Counted from the stretch's first letter, positions 53,126 to 61,802 are shown. The stretch is DNA of 64,000 bases from Bordetella genomosp. 5 (GCF_002261475.1 NZ_NEVN01000005.1:248001-312000), one strand, 5' to 3'. Made by a program: numbers and translations. Notes: generated by a model not told the origin, from the letters alone.

Positions 53126-53719
53126 ATGATAGATAAAAACCAAATCACTGGCCTGATCCTGGCAGGTGGCCGGGGCAGCCGCATGGGCAACGTCGACAAG
53201 GGCCTGCAGAATTTTCAGGGCATCCCGATGGCGATGCATGCGCTGCTCAGACTCGGCCCGCAGGTAGGCGCCATCATGATCAACGCCAACCGCAATCTGG
53301 GCGCCTACGAATCGATGGGCGTGCCGGTCTGGCCCGACGCCACCGGCGATTTCGCCGGCCCGCTGGCGGGCGTGGCGGCCGGCCTGGAGCGCTGCGAGAC
53401 CGACTACCTGGTCACCGTGCCCTGCGACACGCCGCTGTTTCCGCTCGATTTGGTCGAGCGCCTGGCCGCGGCACTGGAAGAGGCCGGCGCCGAGATCGCG
53501 ATGGTGGTCACGCCCGACGGCGACGGCGTGCGCACCCAGCCCGTGTTCATGCTGATGCGCGCCTCGCTGCTCGACGGCCTGCTCGTGTTCCTGCACGCCG
53601 GGCAGGGCAAGGTCGAGCGCTGGGCCGACAGCCACGCCTGCGTCCAGGTCATGTTCGACGACGTGCGCGCCTTCACGGGCGCCAACACCCTCACCGAATT
53701 GCATCAGCTCCAATCATGA
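53126..53719 (+). CDS. mobA: Molybdenum cofactor guanylyltransferase MobA
   Basis: A 197-aa enzyme that links GMP from GTP to molybdopterin to form the MGD cofactor. The nucleotide loop is [21 protein letters not shown], followed by [19 protein letters not shown] and the metal-binding VPCDTPLFP. Length and order are normal. It starts 84 nt after the molybdate transporter, and its stop overlaps the moeA ATG by 4 nt. Confidence 0.95.
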   Translation: MIDKNQITGLILAGGRGSRMGNVDKGLQNFQGIPMAMHALLRLGPQVGAIMINANRNLGAYESMGVPVWPDATGDFAGPLAGVAAGLERCETDYLVTVPCDTPLFPLDLVERLAAALEEAGAEIAMVVTPDGDGVRTQPVFMLMRASLLDGLLVFLHAGQGKVERWADSHACVQVMFDDVRAFTGANTLTELHQLQS

Positions 53720-54996
53720 GTACCACGCTTCCCCCCAGCCTCGCGGCCATCGCATCCTGTGTCAACGGCTACGATCCCGACGCGCTGCCGATCGATCAGG
53801 CGCGCGAGTTCATCGACCGCCTGGTCCCGCGCCTGCAGACCACCGAAAGCGTGCCGTTGCGCAGCGCACTGGGCCGGGTGCTGGCGCGCGATATCGTCTC
53901 GGGCATCGACGTGCCCGCGCACGACAACTCCGCGATGGATGGCTATGCCCTCTACGGCACCGACCTGCGCGCCGACGGCGACACGGTGCTGCAGGTCGTG
54001 GGCAGCGGCCTGGCGGGCGAGGCGTTCCACGGCACGGTTCAGCCGGGCCAGTGCGTGCGCATCATGACGGGCGCGGTCATGCCCGCGGGCCTGGACACCG
54101 TGATCCCCCAGGAGTTCGTGCGCCAGCAGGGCGACGACATCGCCATTCCGGCCGGCGTGCTGCGCGCCGGCGATAACCGCCGTCTTGCGGGCGAGGATCT
54201 CGCGCGGGGCGAGCCCGCGCTGTCGGCGGGCCGCGTGCTGCGTCCGGCCGACATCGGCATGCTGGCGTCGCTGGGCCAGGGCGAGGTCCCCGTGCGGCGC
54301 CGCCTGCGCGTGGCGTTCTTCTCCACCGGCAGCGAGCTGCGCTCGATCGGCGAGACGCTCGACGAAGGCTGCGTCTACGACAGCAACCGCTACACCCTCT
54401 GGTGCATGCTGCAACGCCTGGGCGTCGACGTGATCGACATGGGCGTGGTGCACGACGACGAGGCCGCGCTGCGCGAGGCCTTCGGCCGCGCCGCCGCCGA
54501 CGCCGACGTGGTGATCACCTCCGGCGGCGTGAGCGTGGGCGAGGCCGATTACACCAAGAAGGTCATGGCCGACCTGGGCGATGTGCTGTTCTGGAAGATC
54601 GCGATGCGACCCGGCCGGCCCATGGCCATCGGCCGCATCGGCGAGGCGATCCTGTTCGGCCTGCCCGGCAACCCGGTGGCCGTGATGGTCACGTTCTATG
54701 CGCTGGTGCGCGACGCGCTGCTCGCCATGAGCGGTGCCACGCCGCAGGTGCTGCCGCTGTTGCGTTGCGTGTCGCCCCGGCCGATCCGCAAGAAGCCGGG
54801 CCGCACCGAGTTTCAGCGCGCCATCGTGTCGCGCGCGGACGACGGCAACTGGCATGTGTCGGTCACCGGCTCGCAGGGCTCGGGCATCCTGCGCAGCATG
54901 AGCCAGGCCAACGGCCTGCTCGTGCTCGGGCACGACAAGGGCAACATCGAGGCCGGCGAGCTGGTGGATGTGCTGCCGTTCGACGGTCTGCTGTAA
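53716..54996 (+). CDS. moeA: Molybdopterin molybdenumtransferase MoeA
   Basis: A 426-aa enzyme that inserts molybdate (or tungstate) into adenylylated molybdopterin. Signatures: [81 protein letters not shown] and [15 protein letters not shown] then [15 protein letters not shown]. It is the middle gene of mobA-moeA-mobB. Paralogues sometimes specialise in tungsten; nothing in the sequence tells which metal this one uses. Confidence 0.96.
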   Translation: MSTTLPPSLAAIASCVNGYDPDALPIDQAREFIDRLVPRLQTTESVPLRSALGRVLARDIVSGIDVPAHDNSAMDGYALYGTDLRADGDTVLQVVGSGLAGEAFHGTVQPGQCVRIMTGAVMPAGLDTVIPQEFVRQQGDDIAIPAGVLRAGDNRRLAGEDLARGEPALSAGRVLRPADIGMLASLGQGEVPVRRRLRVAFFSTGSELRSIGETLDEGCVYDSNRYTLWCMLQRLGVDVIDMGVVHDDEAALREAFGRAAADADVVITSGGVSVGEADYTKKVMADLGDVLFWKIAMRPGRPMAIGRIGEAILFGLPGNPVAVMVTFYALVRDALLAMSGATPQVLPLLRCVSPRPIRKKPGRTEFQRAIVSRADDGNWHVSVTGSQGSGILRSMSQANGLLVLGHDKGNIEAGELVDVLPFDGLL

Positions 54997-55008
54997 GGCG
55001 GTGCGCTG

Positions 55009-55533
55009 ATGACCCGAGTGATCGGCTTTGCCGGCTGGAGCGGCGCGGGCAAGACCCAGCTGCTGACTGCCCTGATTCCGGTGCTGAAAGCGCGTGGGCA
55101 GTCCGTGTCCACGCTCAAGCACGCCCACCATACCTTCGATATCGATGTGCCCGGCAAGGATTCGTACCGCCACCGCGAGGCGGGCGCGAGCGAGGTGCTG
55201 ATCGCGTCGGCGTCGCGCTGGGCATTGATGCATGAGCTCAACGGCGCGCCGGAGCCCGAGCTGCCCGAGCTGCTGGCCCACATGAGTCCGGTGGATCTGG
55301 TGCTGATCGAGGGGTTCAAGCGCAATCCGCACATCAAGATCGAGGTGCATCGCGCGGCCAACGGCAAGCCCTGGCTGTATCCCGACGATCCCAGCATCGG
55401 CGCGATCGCCAGCGACGTGGCGCCGCCCGCGGGCTGTGCGCTGCCGTGGGTGGGACTGAACGATTACGCCGGCATCGCGGACCTGGTGCAGGCCCATGCG
55501 TGGCCGCTCGCGCAGGTGACGCGGCCGGCCTGA
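55009..55533 (+). CDS. mobB: Molybdopterin-guanine dinucleotide biosynthesis protein MobB
   Basis: A 174-aa GTP-binding accessory factor for MGD formation, with P-loop GFAGWSGAGKTQLL, the switch-like KHAHHTFDIDVPGKDSYRHREAG and VDLVLIEGFKRNPHIKIEVHR. It starts 12 nt after moeA. Its stop codon lies in the first copy of a 15-bp tandem repeat, so the next two copies also supply in-frame TGA codons. Confidence 0.95.
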   Translation: MTRVIGFAGWSGAGKTQLLTALIPVLKARGQSVSTLKHAHHTFDIDVPGKDSYRHREAGASEVLIASASRWALMHELNGAPEPELPELLAHMSPVDLVLIEGFKRNPHIKIEVHRAANGKPWLYPDDPSIGAIASDVAPPAGCALPWVGLNDYAGIADLVQAHAWPLAQVTRPA

Positions 55534-55574
55534 CGGCGGAAGGGCTGACGGCGGAAAGACTGACGGCGGCCGCC
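55530..55574. repeat. 15-bp tandem repeat covering the mobB stop
   Basis: CTGACGGCGGAA recurs at 55530 and 55545, with a shortened copy CTGACGGCGG at 55560, giving a 15-bp period. Each copy contains TGA in the mobB frame. The remaining intergenic sequence to 55659 is GC-rich and can form several short hairpins (GCCGCC/GGCGGC), probably the converging terminator for mobB and tupA. Confidence 0.8.
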
Positions 55575-55659
55575 ACACCCTCAAGCCGCCGCGGAAGCGG
55601 GCGGCACGGCTGCCGCCGGACCGCCAGCCGCCGGTTCGCCGGCCGCCCGCCTCACTGCA

Positions 55660-56478
55660 TCACTTCTGTGCGTTCGGGAAGAACAGTTGCTGGCCGTTGA
55701 TCTTGTAGCTGGCGATCGTGTCCTGGCCGGCCTTCGAGGTCACCCAATCCACGAACTTCTGCGCGGCGGCCGACTTCACGTGCGCGTGCTTGGCGGGATC
55801 GACCACCATCACGCCGTATTGGTTGAAGAGGCGCTTGTCGCCCTCGACCAGCACCTTCAGGTCGCCCGGATTCTTGAAGCTGAGCCAGGTGCCGCGGTCG
55901 GACAGGACGTAGCCATTGGTGGACGACGCCATGTTGAGCGCCGGGCCCATGCCGCAGCCGCATTCCTTGTAGCCGGAGCCCTTGTTCTCGACGCCCGCCT
56001 GCTTCCAGTAGCGCAGTTCGGCGGCGTGCGTGCCGCTCTTGTCGCCGCGCGAGATGAAGGGCGCGTTGGCCGCCGCCAGCTTGTTGAGCGCGGCCACGAT
56101 GTCGTTGCCCTGCGCCTTCGCGGGGTCCTTGGCCGGTCCGATCAGCACGAAGTCGTTGTACATGACCGGGTAGCGCTTCTGCGCATAGCCCTCGGACACG
56201 AATTTCTCTTCGGCCGCCTGGTCGTGCACGAACACGACATCGGCGTCGCCGCGGCGGGCCGTGTCGAGCGCCTGGCCGGTGCCTTGCGCCACGACCTTGA
56301 TGTCGATGCCGCTGTCTTTCTTGAAGGCGGGCAACAGATGCGCGAACAGGCCGGACTGCTCGGTCGAGGTGGTGGACGCCATCGTGATCGTCTCCGCACG
56401 CGCGGTCGATGCCAGGCCCAGCAGGGCGGCCAGACAGGTGAGGGCGGCGCCGCGGCGCAGGGTCTTGTGCAGAGTCAT
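55660..56478 (-). CDS. tupA: Tungstate ABC transporter substrate-binding protein TupA
   Basis: A 272-aa periplasmic oxyanion-binding protein with signal peptide (GAALTCLAALLGLASTARA). The mature start ETITMASTTSTEQSGLFAHL carries the Thr/Ser-rich loop that binds tungstate in TupA, and RYPVMYNDFVLIGPAKDPA and FISRGDKSGTHAAELRYW (the second Arg/Ser oxyanion-contact loop) follow. These distinguish TupA from ModA. It is the last gene of tupBCA; its ATG overlaps the ATPase stop by 4 nt. WtpA/ModA-type molybdate binding is less likely. Confidence 0.93.
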   Translation of the reverse strand: MTLHKTLRRGAALTCLAALLGLASTARAETITMASTTSTEQSGLFAHLLPAFKKDSGIDIKVVAQGTGQALDTARRGDADVVFVHDQAAEEKFVSEGYAQKRYPVMYNDFVLIGPAKDPAKAQGNDIVAALNKLAAANAPFISRGDKSGTHAAELRYWKQAGVENKGSGYKECGCGMGPALNMASSTNGYVLSDRGTWLSFKNPGDLKVLVEGDKRLFNQYGVMVVDPAKHAHVKSAAAQKFVDWVTSKAGQDTIASYKINGQQLFFPNAQK

Positions 56479-57176
56479 AAGATGCGTTCTCCCTTGAGGA
56501 ACAGGCTGGCGGTCTCGGGTAGCGGACCGTTGAAAAAGTCGTGCACGGCGAGGTCGGCCAGGATGCGGCCGCCGTCCAGATACACGACGCGGTCGGCCAG
56601 GCGCTGGACCTGGCCGAGATTGTGGCTGGCGAAAATCATGGTGGCGCGCGGCTGGGCCTCGGCGCCGAAGTCCTGCATCAGGCGCTCGACCTCGCGCTTG
56701 GCGTGCGGATCGAGACTGGCGGTGGGCTCGTCGAGCAGCAGGGCATCGGGCGCCAGCGCCCAGGCGCGGGCCAGGGCCAGGCGCTGCTTCTGGCCGCCCG
56801 ACAGGCCGCGCGCGTTGCGTCCGGCGAGCTCGGCGAGTTCGACGCGTTCCAGCGCCCGGGCCGCGCACGCACGGGTGGCACGCCAGGGCGTGCCGCGCAG
56901 CCAGAGCCCGAGCCGCACGTTGTTGAGCACCGATGTGCGCAGCATGTAGGGATGCTGGAACACCATGGCCTGGCGCGCGGCCGGCAGGCATCGCGCCACA
57001 CCGGCGCTGGGGCGGGCGAGCCCGTTGAGCACGCGCAGCAGCGTGCTCTTGCCGCTGCCATTGGCGCCGACCAGCGCGATCCGCTCGCCGGCGCGGATGC
57101 TGAGGTCCACCCCGCGCAGCGCCTGCACGGCGCCGTAGCGCACCTGCGCCGCCTCGAGTTCGAACAGCACCGTCAT
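56475..57176 (-). CDS. tupC: Tungstate ABC transporter ATP-binding protein TupC
   Basis: A 233-aa ATPase with Walker A (LVGANGSGKST), Q-loop (VFQHPYMLRTSV), signature (LSGGQKQRLALARA), Walker B (ALLLDEPTASLD) and H-loop (IFASHNLGQVQ). It lacks the C-terminal MOP domain found in ModC, which fits the Tup type. It overlaps both neighbours by 4 nt and drives tungstate import with TupB and TupA. Confidence 0.92.
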   Translation of the reverse strand: MTVLFELEAAQVRYGAVQALRGVDLSIRAGERIALVGANGSGKSTLLRVLNGLARPSAGVARCLPAARQAMVFQHPYMLRTSVLNNVRLGLWLRGTPWRATRACAARALERVELAELAGRNARGLSGGQKQRLALARAWALAPDALLLDEPTASLDPHAKREVERLMQDFGAEAQPRATMIFASHNLGQVQRLADRVVYLDGGRILADLAVHDFFNGPLPETASLFLKGERIL

Positions 57177-57916
57177 GGCGCTTCGGGCGCCAGCGTGGCG
57201 ATCCCGCGCAGACCGGCGTCGCGGCGTTCGCGCCAGCGCCGCACCTGCGCGCCCAGCACGTTGAGCAACAGCACGACGGCGAGCAGCACGATGCCGAGCG
57301 CCATCGCCATGGGCAGATCGCCCTTGCTGGTTTCCAGCGCGATGGCCGTCGTCATCACGCGCGTATAGCCATCGATGTTGCCGCCCACCACCATCACCGC
57401 ACCCACCTCCGAGACGGCACGGCCGAAGGCCGCGATCACGATCGTGATCAGCGCGAAGCGCTCGTCCCAGAGCAGCAGCAGGCTGCGCGAAAACGCGCCC
57501 GCGCCGAGCGAGCGCAGCTGTTCGCCGTGGCCGCTCTCGGCATCGCCCACGGTCTGGCGCACCAGCGCCGTGACGAACGGCAGCACCAGGATGGTCTGCG
57601 CCAGCACCATGGCCTTGAACGAAAACAGCCAGCCCAGAAAGCCCAGCGGGCCCGAATGCGACAGCAGCAGATACACGATCAGGCCGACCACGACGGAGGG
57701 CAGGGCGAGCGAGGTGTTCAGCAGGGTATGAACGATGGACTGCCCGCGAAAGCGCGCCACGCCCAGCCATGCGCCCGCGACCATGCCCAGGGCACAGGCG
57801 AGCGCACAGGCCGTCACGCTCACGGCGAGCGAACGGCCCACGATGGACAGCAGCAGCGGATCGAAGCTCGTGATGAGCCGCAGCGCGGTCAGAATGCTTT
57901 CGGAAAATGTATTCAT
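57173..57916 (-). CDS. tupB: Tungstate ABC transporter permease TupB
   Basis: A 247-aa permease with five to six spans (LAVSVTACALACALGMVAG; LALPSVVVGLIVYLLL; AMVLAQTILVLPFVTALV; ALGIVLLAVVLLLNVL) and the ATPase-contact loop GEQLRSLGAGAFSRSLLL. VSEVGAVMVVGGNIDGYTRVMTTAIALETSKGD is typical of TupB/ModB-like proteins. ATG 57916 (MNTFSES) is chosen because upstream residues are basic and lie in the control region. It is the first gene of tupBCA. Confidence 0.92.
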   Translation of the reverse strand: MNTFSESILTALRLITSFDPLLLSIVGRSLAVSVTACALACALGMVAGAWLGVARFRGQSIVHTLLNTSLALPSVVVGLIVYLLLSHSGPLGFLGWLFSFKAMVLAQTILVLPFVTALVRQTVGDAESGHGEQLRSLGAGAFSRSLLLLWDERFALITIVIAAFGRAVSEVGAVMVVGGNIDGYTRVMTTAIALETSKGDLPMAMALGIVLLAVVLLLNVLGAQVRRWRERRDAGLRGIATLAPEAP

Positions 57917-57945
57917 AGGGGTTTGCCAGTACGCGCGAGGGTATC

Positions 57946-57989
57946 GCATGGCGTGGCGGGCGGCCATATGAACTGATTTGCATAGCGTG
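57946..57989. promoter_or_regulatory. Direct repeats in the tupB-regulator control region
   Basis: GCATGGCGTG (57946-57955) and GCATAGCGTG (57980-57989) are near-identical and 34 bp apart, upstream of tupB. They flank an AT-rich CATATGAACTGATTTG stretch likely to be promoter. They are candidate sites for the divergent tungstate/molybdate regulator. Confidence 0.4.
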
Positions 57990-58031
57990 CCGTGACGAGG
58001 GGCGCTAAGCTTTACGGCAGCTGTCGGCAAG

Positions 58032-58110
58032 GCCCCCGCCCACCGCCGGGCCGCCCCAAGGTGGGCGCGCCCCCTCGGGGGGCAGCAAGCCGAAGGCGCA
58101 GCGTGGGGGC
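58032..58110. repeat. Structured extragenic repeat element
   Basis: A GC-rich element with three stems: outer GCCCCC/GGGGGC (58032-58037, 58105-58110), CGCCCACC/GGTGGGCG (58037-58044, 58060-58067; the shared base cannot pair in both at once) and GCCCCC/GGGGGC (58069-58074, 58078-58083). The segment GGGGGGCAGCAAGC followed by AGCGTGGGGGC resembles, from memory, a dispersed intergenic repeat common in Burkholderiales. It ends 24 nt before the regulator's start codon. Confidence 0.55.
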
Positions 58111-58134
58111 AAACACTCTGGCATACTCGCCGCC

Positions 58135-59256
58135 GTGCATCGAATCGAATTGAACTATCTGCTGGGCGCCGACGACGCGCGGCCGGCCCTGATCCGTAAC
58201 GCGCTGATGGACCTGCTGGTCGCGGTGCGCGAGCACGGGTCCATCTCGTCCGCGGCCAAGGCCCTGGGGATGTCGTATCGGCACGTCTGGGGCGAGCTCA
58301 AGCGCTGGGAGCAGATCCTCGGGCGCACGCTGATCGTCTGGGACAAGGGCCAGCCGGCGCGGCTCAATGAGTTCGGCGAGAAGCTGCTGTGGGCTGAGCG
58401 CCAGGCCCAGGCGCGGCTCGCGCCGCAGATCAGCGCGCTGCATGCCGAGCTCGAGCGCACCTTCGCCGTGGCCTTCGACAACGCCGCGCACGTGGTGCCG
58501 CTCTACGCCAGTCATGACGACGCGCTGGCCGCATTGCAGGAGCATGCGGTCGACCTGGCCAAGCTGCACCTCGACGTCTCGTATGTGGGCAGCCTCGACG
58601 CCATCAGCGCGCTCAATGAAGGCCGTTGCGTGATGGCGGGCTTCCATACCCGGCAGCAGCCGGTGCCGGGATCGCGCAGCGAGCGCGCCTACAAGCCGCT
58701 GCTGCAACCCGGTCAGCACAAGATCATCGGCTTCGCCCAGCGCCAGCAGGGCCTGATCGTGCCGCGCGGCAATCCGCGCGGGCTGCGCACGCTGCAGGAT
58801 CTGCTGCAGCCCGGCCTGCGCTACGTCAACCGTGGCCTCGGCACGGGTACGCGCGTGCTGTTCGACGAGTTGCTCGAAGAGGCCGGCATCGATGGCGGCG
58901 CCATCACCGGCTACACGCGCACCGAGCCCTCGCACAAGGCCGTGGCCCACGCCGTGGCGTCCGGCAGCGCCGACGCGGGCCTGGGCATCGCCTCCACGGC
59001 GGTACACGAGCGGCTGGACTTCGTGCCGCTCATCACCGAAAACTACTTCCTGGTGTGCCTCAAGTCCACGCTGGAGCTGCCCGCCACGCAAGCCTTGCTC
59101 GCGCTGCTGCAGGGCGACGCCTGGCAGGAGCGGCTCGCCCGCATGCCGGGCTACACGCCCGTGCGCAGTGGTGAGGTGCTGTCCTTGAGCCGCATGCTGC
59201 CCTGGTGGGACTTTCCCGACAAAGCCGACAAGCCCGGCCGCCGGGCCGCGGGGTAA
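58135..59256 (+). CDS. ModE-HTH regulator with periplasmic-binding-protein-like domain (TunR-like)
   Basis: A 373-aa regulator. Residues about 20-85 are a ModE-type winged HTH (VREHGSISSAAKALGMSYRHVWGELKRWE). Instead of the molybdate-binding MOP domains of ModE, residues about 125-345 are a TupA/ModA-like binding domain of the COG1910 type (VVPLYASHDDALAAL; PRGNPRGLRTLQDLLQPGLRYVNRGLGTGTRVLFDELL; ALGIASTAV-like GLGIASTAVHE). Divergence from tupBCA makes it the probable tungstate sensor, as reported for TunR-type regulators of tungstate uptake. GTG 58135 is the only suitable start. It ends before a bidirectional terminator. Confidence 0.85.
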   Translation: MHRIELNYLLGADDARPALIRNALMDLLVAVREHGSISSAAKALGMSYRHVWGELKRWEQILGRTLIVWDKGQPARLNEFGEKLLWAERQAQARLAPQISALHAELERTFAVAFDNAAHVVPLYASHDDALAALQEHAVDLAKLHLDVSYVGSLDAISALNEGRCVMAGFHTRQQPVPGSRSERAYKPLLQPGQHKIIGFAQRQQGLIVPRGNPRGLRTLQDLLQPGLRYVNRGLGTGTRVLFDELLEEAGIDGGAITGYTRTEPSHKAVAHAVASGSADAGLGIASTAVHERLDFVPLITENYFLVCLKSTLELPATQALLALLQGDAWQERLARMPGYTPVRSGEVLSLSRMLPWWDFPDKADKPGRRAAG

Positions 59257-59265
59257 CGACGGCTT

Positions 59266-59307
59266 CAATGAAACGAGCCCGGCACCATGGCCGGGCTCGT
59301 TTCATTG
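59266..59307. terminator. Bidirectional terminator between regulator and fdh operon
   Basis: A perfect 18-bp inverted repeat (59266-59283 and 59290-59307, loop ACCATG). The outer stem is AT-rich (CAATGAAA/TTTCATTG) with a GC core (GAGCCCGGC), giving a short T-rich tail in both directions. It ends both converging transcripts. Confidence 0.85.
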
Positions 59308-59343
59308 CGCCACGCGCCGGCGAACCGGCGCAGTGACACGGCC

Positions 59344-59742
59344 TTACTTCGTCTGCGCTTCGGGCTTCTGCTCGGACTGCGGCTGAGCCTGCGGCGTGGC
59401 GTTGTTGGGCGGCTGAGTGGCATTGCCTGCCGGCGAATGCGCGCCGCCGGTTTCGAGCGGCTTTTCCTCGGGCTTCACATAGGCGAAGGGACCGGGGTCC
59501 GTGCAGCCGGCGGTCGGCACCGGCGGACGCGTGGTCTTGCCGTTGGCCTTGGCCTGCTCGTAATACACGGAGGCCACGCGATCCTGCGCTTCGCACAGCT
59601 GGAACGCATCGACCTTGGCGGCCCAGGCCGCCTTGGCGGAGGCTTCGTCCGCGCGGGCCTTGGCTTCGGGCGTGGGCGCGGGCAGCTTGGCAAACGCCGG
59701 CGCCGCGGCCATCACGAAAAGCATTGCGACGATCTTCTTCAT
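59344..59742 (-). CDS. Small exported Pro/Gln-rich protein of the fdh operon
   Basis: A 132-aa protein with signal peptide (KIVAMLFVMAAAPAFA). The mature part has an Ala/Lys/Glu-rich helical region (PEAKARADEASAKAAWAAKVDAFQ), two Cys (FQLCEAQD and TAGCTDPG) about 37 residues apart that may form a disulfide, and a low-complexity Pro/Gln/Asn tail. ATG 59742 has AGGAG five bases upstream, and the gene starts 19 nt after the fdhC stop, so it is the last gene of the formate dehydrogenase operon. Function unknown; a periplasmic assembly or protection role for the dehydrogenase is a guess. Confidence 0.8.
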   Translation of the reverse strand: MKKIVAMLFVMAAAPAFAKLPAPTPEAKARADEASAKAAWAAKVDAFQLCEAQDRVASVYYEQAKANGKTTRPPVPTAGCTDPGPFAYVKPEEKPLETGGAHSPAGNATQPPNNATPQAQPQSEQKPEAQTK

Positions 59743-59761
59743 GCTGACTCCTGGTTCTGCA

Positions 59762-60922
59762 TCAGGCGCCGGCCGGCCGCGTCGGGCTGGTCTTGGCATC
59801 TTTATCGGGGGTGCGCTGGGCCGGGATCTTGCCGTCCTTGATGTCGTCGTACCAGTACTCGTGGTGCTCACGCGCCCAGGTCTCGTCGACATAGCCGGTT
59901 TTCATGGCCTTGAACGCGCCTTGCATGCCGATGGTGCCCAGGTAGATATGGCCCATGATCATGCAGGTCATGAGGAGCACGGCGACGCCGTGGATCATGT
60001 GTGCGATCTGCATGTTGCCGCGGGTGTAGCTCAGGCCCGGCACGACCATGTCGAGGAACAGGCCCGAAAACACCGAGATCAGGCCCAGGAACAGCATGCC
60101 GCCCCAGAACATGATCTTCTCGCCCGCGTTGAAGCGGTGCGAGGGCACATGATCGCCGGTCAGCAGGCCGCCGCCTTTCTTGAGCCACAGCAGATCGTAG
60201 CGGCGCGGGATGTTGTCCTTGAAGAAGGTGATCAGCACGACCACGAGCGACACGGCGAAAACCGGCCCGACGAAGTTGTGCACCGTCTTCAGCACCCAGG
60301 TCATCCAGCCGAACAGGGCGCTGCCCATGATCGGCAACAGGAAGAACTTGCCGAACGCCATCACGATGCCGGATAGCGCCAGGATCACGAAGGCCGCGGC
60401 GTTGACCCAATGGGCGGCACGCTCGAAGTACGTGAAGCGCTCGATGCGCCGGCCGGTGGGCTTGTCGTGCAGCTTGATCGAACCCTTGCCGAAATAGAAC
60501 AGCAGGATCGCGACGAGCGCGATCAGCAGCAGGCCGCCGCCATAAGGAATGATCCAGTGGTTGCGCACCTGGCGCCAGGCTTCGCCCGCCGTGGTGTAGT
60601 CGGAACCCGGGTACTGCACGAAACGCTGGATCAGGATGCCGGCTTCGGGCGCCTGGCTCTTGGGCAGGCTGGAGTAGCCCGGCTCGCCCGAGTTGACCTG
60701 ACGCCAGAACGGCGCGTTGTTGCCCGGCTGGACCTTGGCGCGCTCGGCGTTGGTCTGCTCGGTATAGCCCGGCAGCTGATTGGCGTCGGGCTTGACCTCG
60801 AAGATATTGGTGCTCTGGATGTGGCCCAGGCCGCCGCCCGGAGGCGGCGAGGCGTTCTGAGCCGCCGCGGGCGCGAGGGCCGCGGTGCTGATCACCAGTG
60901 CTGCGAAGAGTGACCGTATCAT
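59762..60922 (-). CDS. fdhC: Formate dehydrogenase gamma subunit (cytochrome b556)
   Basis: A 386-aa membrane subunit that passes electrons from the beta subunit to quinone through haem b. It has a signal peptide (SLFAALVISTAALAPAAAQ), an N-terminal periplasmic extension of about 95 residues (typical of FdhC rather than the shorter FdnI), one extra helix (WIIPYGGGLLLIALVAILLFYF) and the four-helix cytochrome b core. Likely haem ligands are His in RAAHWVNAAAF, VHNFVG, and IHGVAVLLMTCMIMGHIYLG. The operon order is fdhA-fdhB-lipoprotein-fdhC-small protein. Confidence 0.93.
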   Translation of the reverse strand: MIRSLFAALVISTAALAPAAAQNASPPPGGGLGHIQSTNIFEVKPDANQLPGYTEQTNAERAKVQPGNNAPFWRQVNSGEPGYSSLPKSQAPEAGILIQRFVQYPGSDYTTAGEAWRQVRNHWIIPYGGGLLLIALVAILLFYFGKGSIKLHDKPTGRRIERFTYFERAAHWVNAAAFVILALSGIVMAFGKFFLLPIMGSALFGWMTWVLKTVHNFVGPVFAVSLVVVLITFFKDNIPRRYDLLWLKKGGGLLTGDHVPSHRFNAGEKIMFWGGMLFLGLISVFSGLFLDMVVPGLSYTRGNMQIAHMIHGVAVLLMTCMIMGHIYLGTIGMQGAFKAMKTGYVDETWAREHHEYWYDDIKDGKIPAQRTPDKDAKTSPTRPAGA

Positions 60923-60935
60923 GGCGAACTCCCGG

Positions 60936-61160
60936 TCAATACACTTTCGTGTATTCGTTCTGGCCGCGCTGGGCGCGGGTTTTCAGCTCTTGCTGCCAAC
61001 TGTTCTTGTCGCCCGGCTTCCAGCCCGAGGCCATGAAGTTGCTGCCCGTGCCGTCGTACAGCGGCTTGCCGCCGACGTCGGTGTGCTGCATCTTCTGGGG
61101 CTGCTCGGTGCAGGCCGTGAGCGCCAGGACCCCCGCGAGAAGGACGAGGCGCGCGATCAT
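60936..61160 (-). CDS. Small lipoprotein between fdhB and fdhC
   Basis: A 74-aa protein with a lipoprotein signal (LVLLAGVLALTAC; lipobox LTAC, lipidated Cys about residue 17). The mature part is about 57 polar residues (GGKPLYDGTGSNFMASGWKPGDKNSW) with Trp/Tyr and a basic C-terminus. Its ATG overlaps the fdhB stop by 4 nt (ATGA), and fdhC follows after 13 nt, so it is an operon member. No family is recognised. Location suggests a membrane-attached accessory of periplasmic formate dehydrogenase. Confidence 0.85.
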   Translation of the reverse strand: MIARLVLLAGVLALTACTEQPQKMQHTDVGGKPLYDGTGSNFMASGWKPGDKNSWQQELKTRAQRGQNEYTKVY

Positions 61161-61792
61161 GGCTTGGCCTTCGCGTCGGTGCCTTGCTGCGGCGGCTGGC
61201 CGGCCTGCTGCGAGCCGTAGGCGGTGCCCCAGCCCCAGACTTCGGCGCCCTTGCCACGATGCAGCACGCGGGTGCGGAAGATGTCGGCCACGACGTCGCC
61301 GTCGCCGGCGAGCAGGGCCTTGGTCGAGCACATCTCGGCACAGGCGGGCAGCTTGCCTTCGGCAAGGCGGTTGCGGCCGTACTTCTCGAACTCTTCGGCG
61401 CTGCCGTGCGCCTCGGGGCCGCCGGCGCAGAACGTGCACTTGTCCATCTTGCCGCGCACGCCGAAGCTGCCCTGCGAGGGGAACTGCGGGGCGCCGAACG
61501 GACAGGCGTACGAGCAGTAGCCACAGCCGATACAGGTGTCCTTGTTGTGCAGGACCACGCCTTCATCGGTGCGGTAGAAGCAGTTCACGGGACACACGGC
61601 CATACAGGGCGCGTCGCTGCAGTGCATGCAGGCCACCGAGATGGACTTCTCGCCGGGCACGCCGTCATTGAGCGTGACCACGCGGCGGCGGTTCACGCCC
61701 CACGGCACTTCGTGTTCGTTCTTGCAGGCGGTGACGCAGCTATTGCACTCGATACACCGTTCTGCATCACAGACAAATTTCATGCGAGCCAT
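61157..61792 (-). CDS. fdhB: Formate dehydrogenase beta subunit (4Fe-4S)
   Basis: A 211-aa electron-transfer subunit with four Cys groups in the DMSO-reductase-beta pattern: CIECNSCVTACKNEHE, CMHCSDAPCMAVCP, CIGCGYCSYACPFGAP, and CTFC-x(n)-CAEMC (MDKCTFCAG; LPACAEMCSTKAL), enough for four 4Fe-4S clusters. It lacks the C-terminal membrane helix of FdnH, fitting the soluble FdhB of the FdhABC type. It begins 10 nt after the fdhA stop. Confidence 0.95.
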   Translation of the reverse strand: MARMKFVCDAERCIECNSCVTACKNEHEVPWGVNRRRVVTLNDGVPGEKSISVACMHCSDAPCMAVCPVNCFYRTDEGVVLHNKDTCIGCGYCSYACPFGAPQFPSQGSFGVRGKMDKCTFCAGGPEAHGSAEEFEKYGRNRLAEGKLPACAEMCSTKALLAGDGDVVADIFRTRVLHRGKGAEVWGWGTAYGSQQAGQPPQQGTDAKAKP

Positions 61793-61802
61793 TGCGCTCT
61801 CC

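Noticed and set aside
55534-55659. Short GC-rich repeats after mobB considered as a CRISPR-like array
   Set aside because: Only three 15-bp units with no spacers of regular length and no cas genes.
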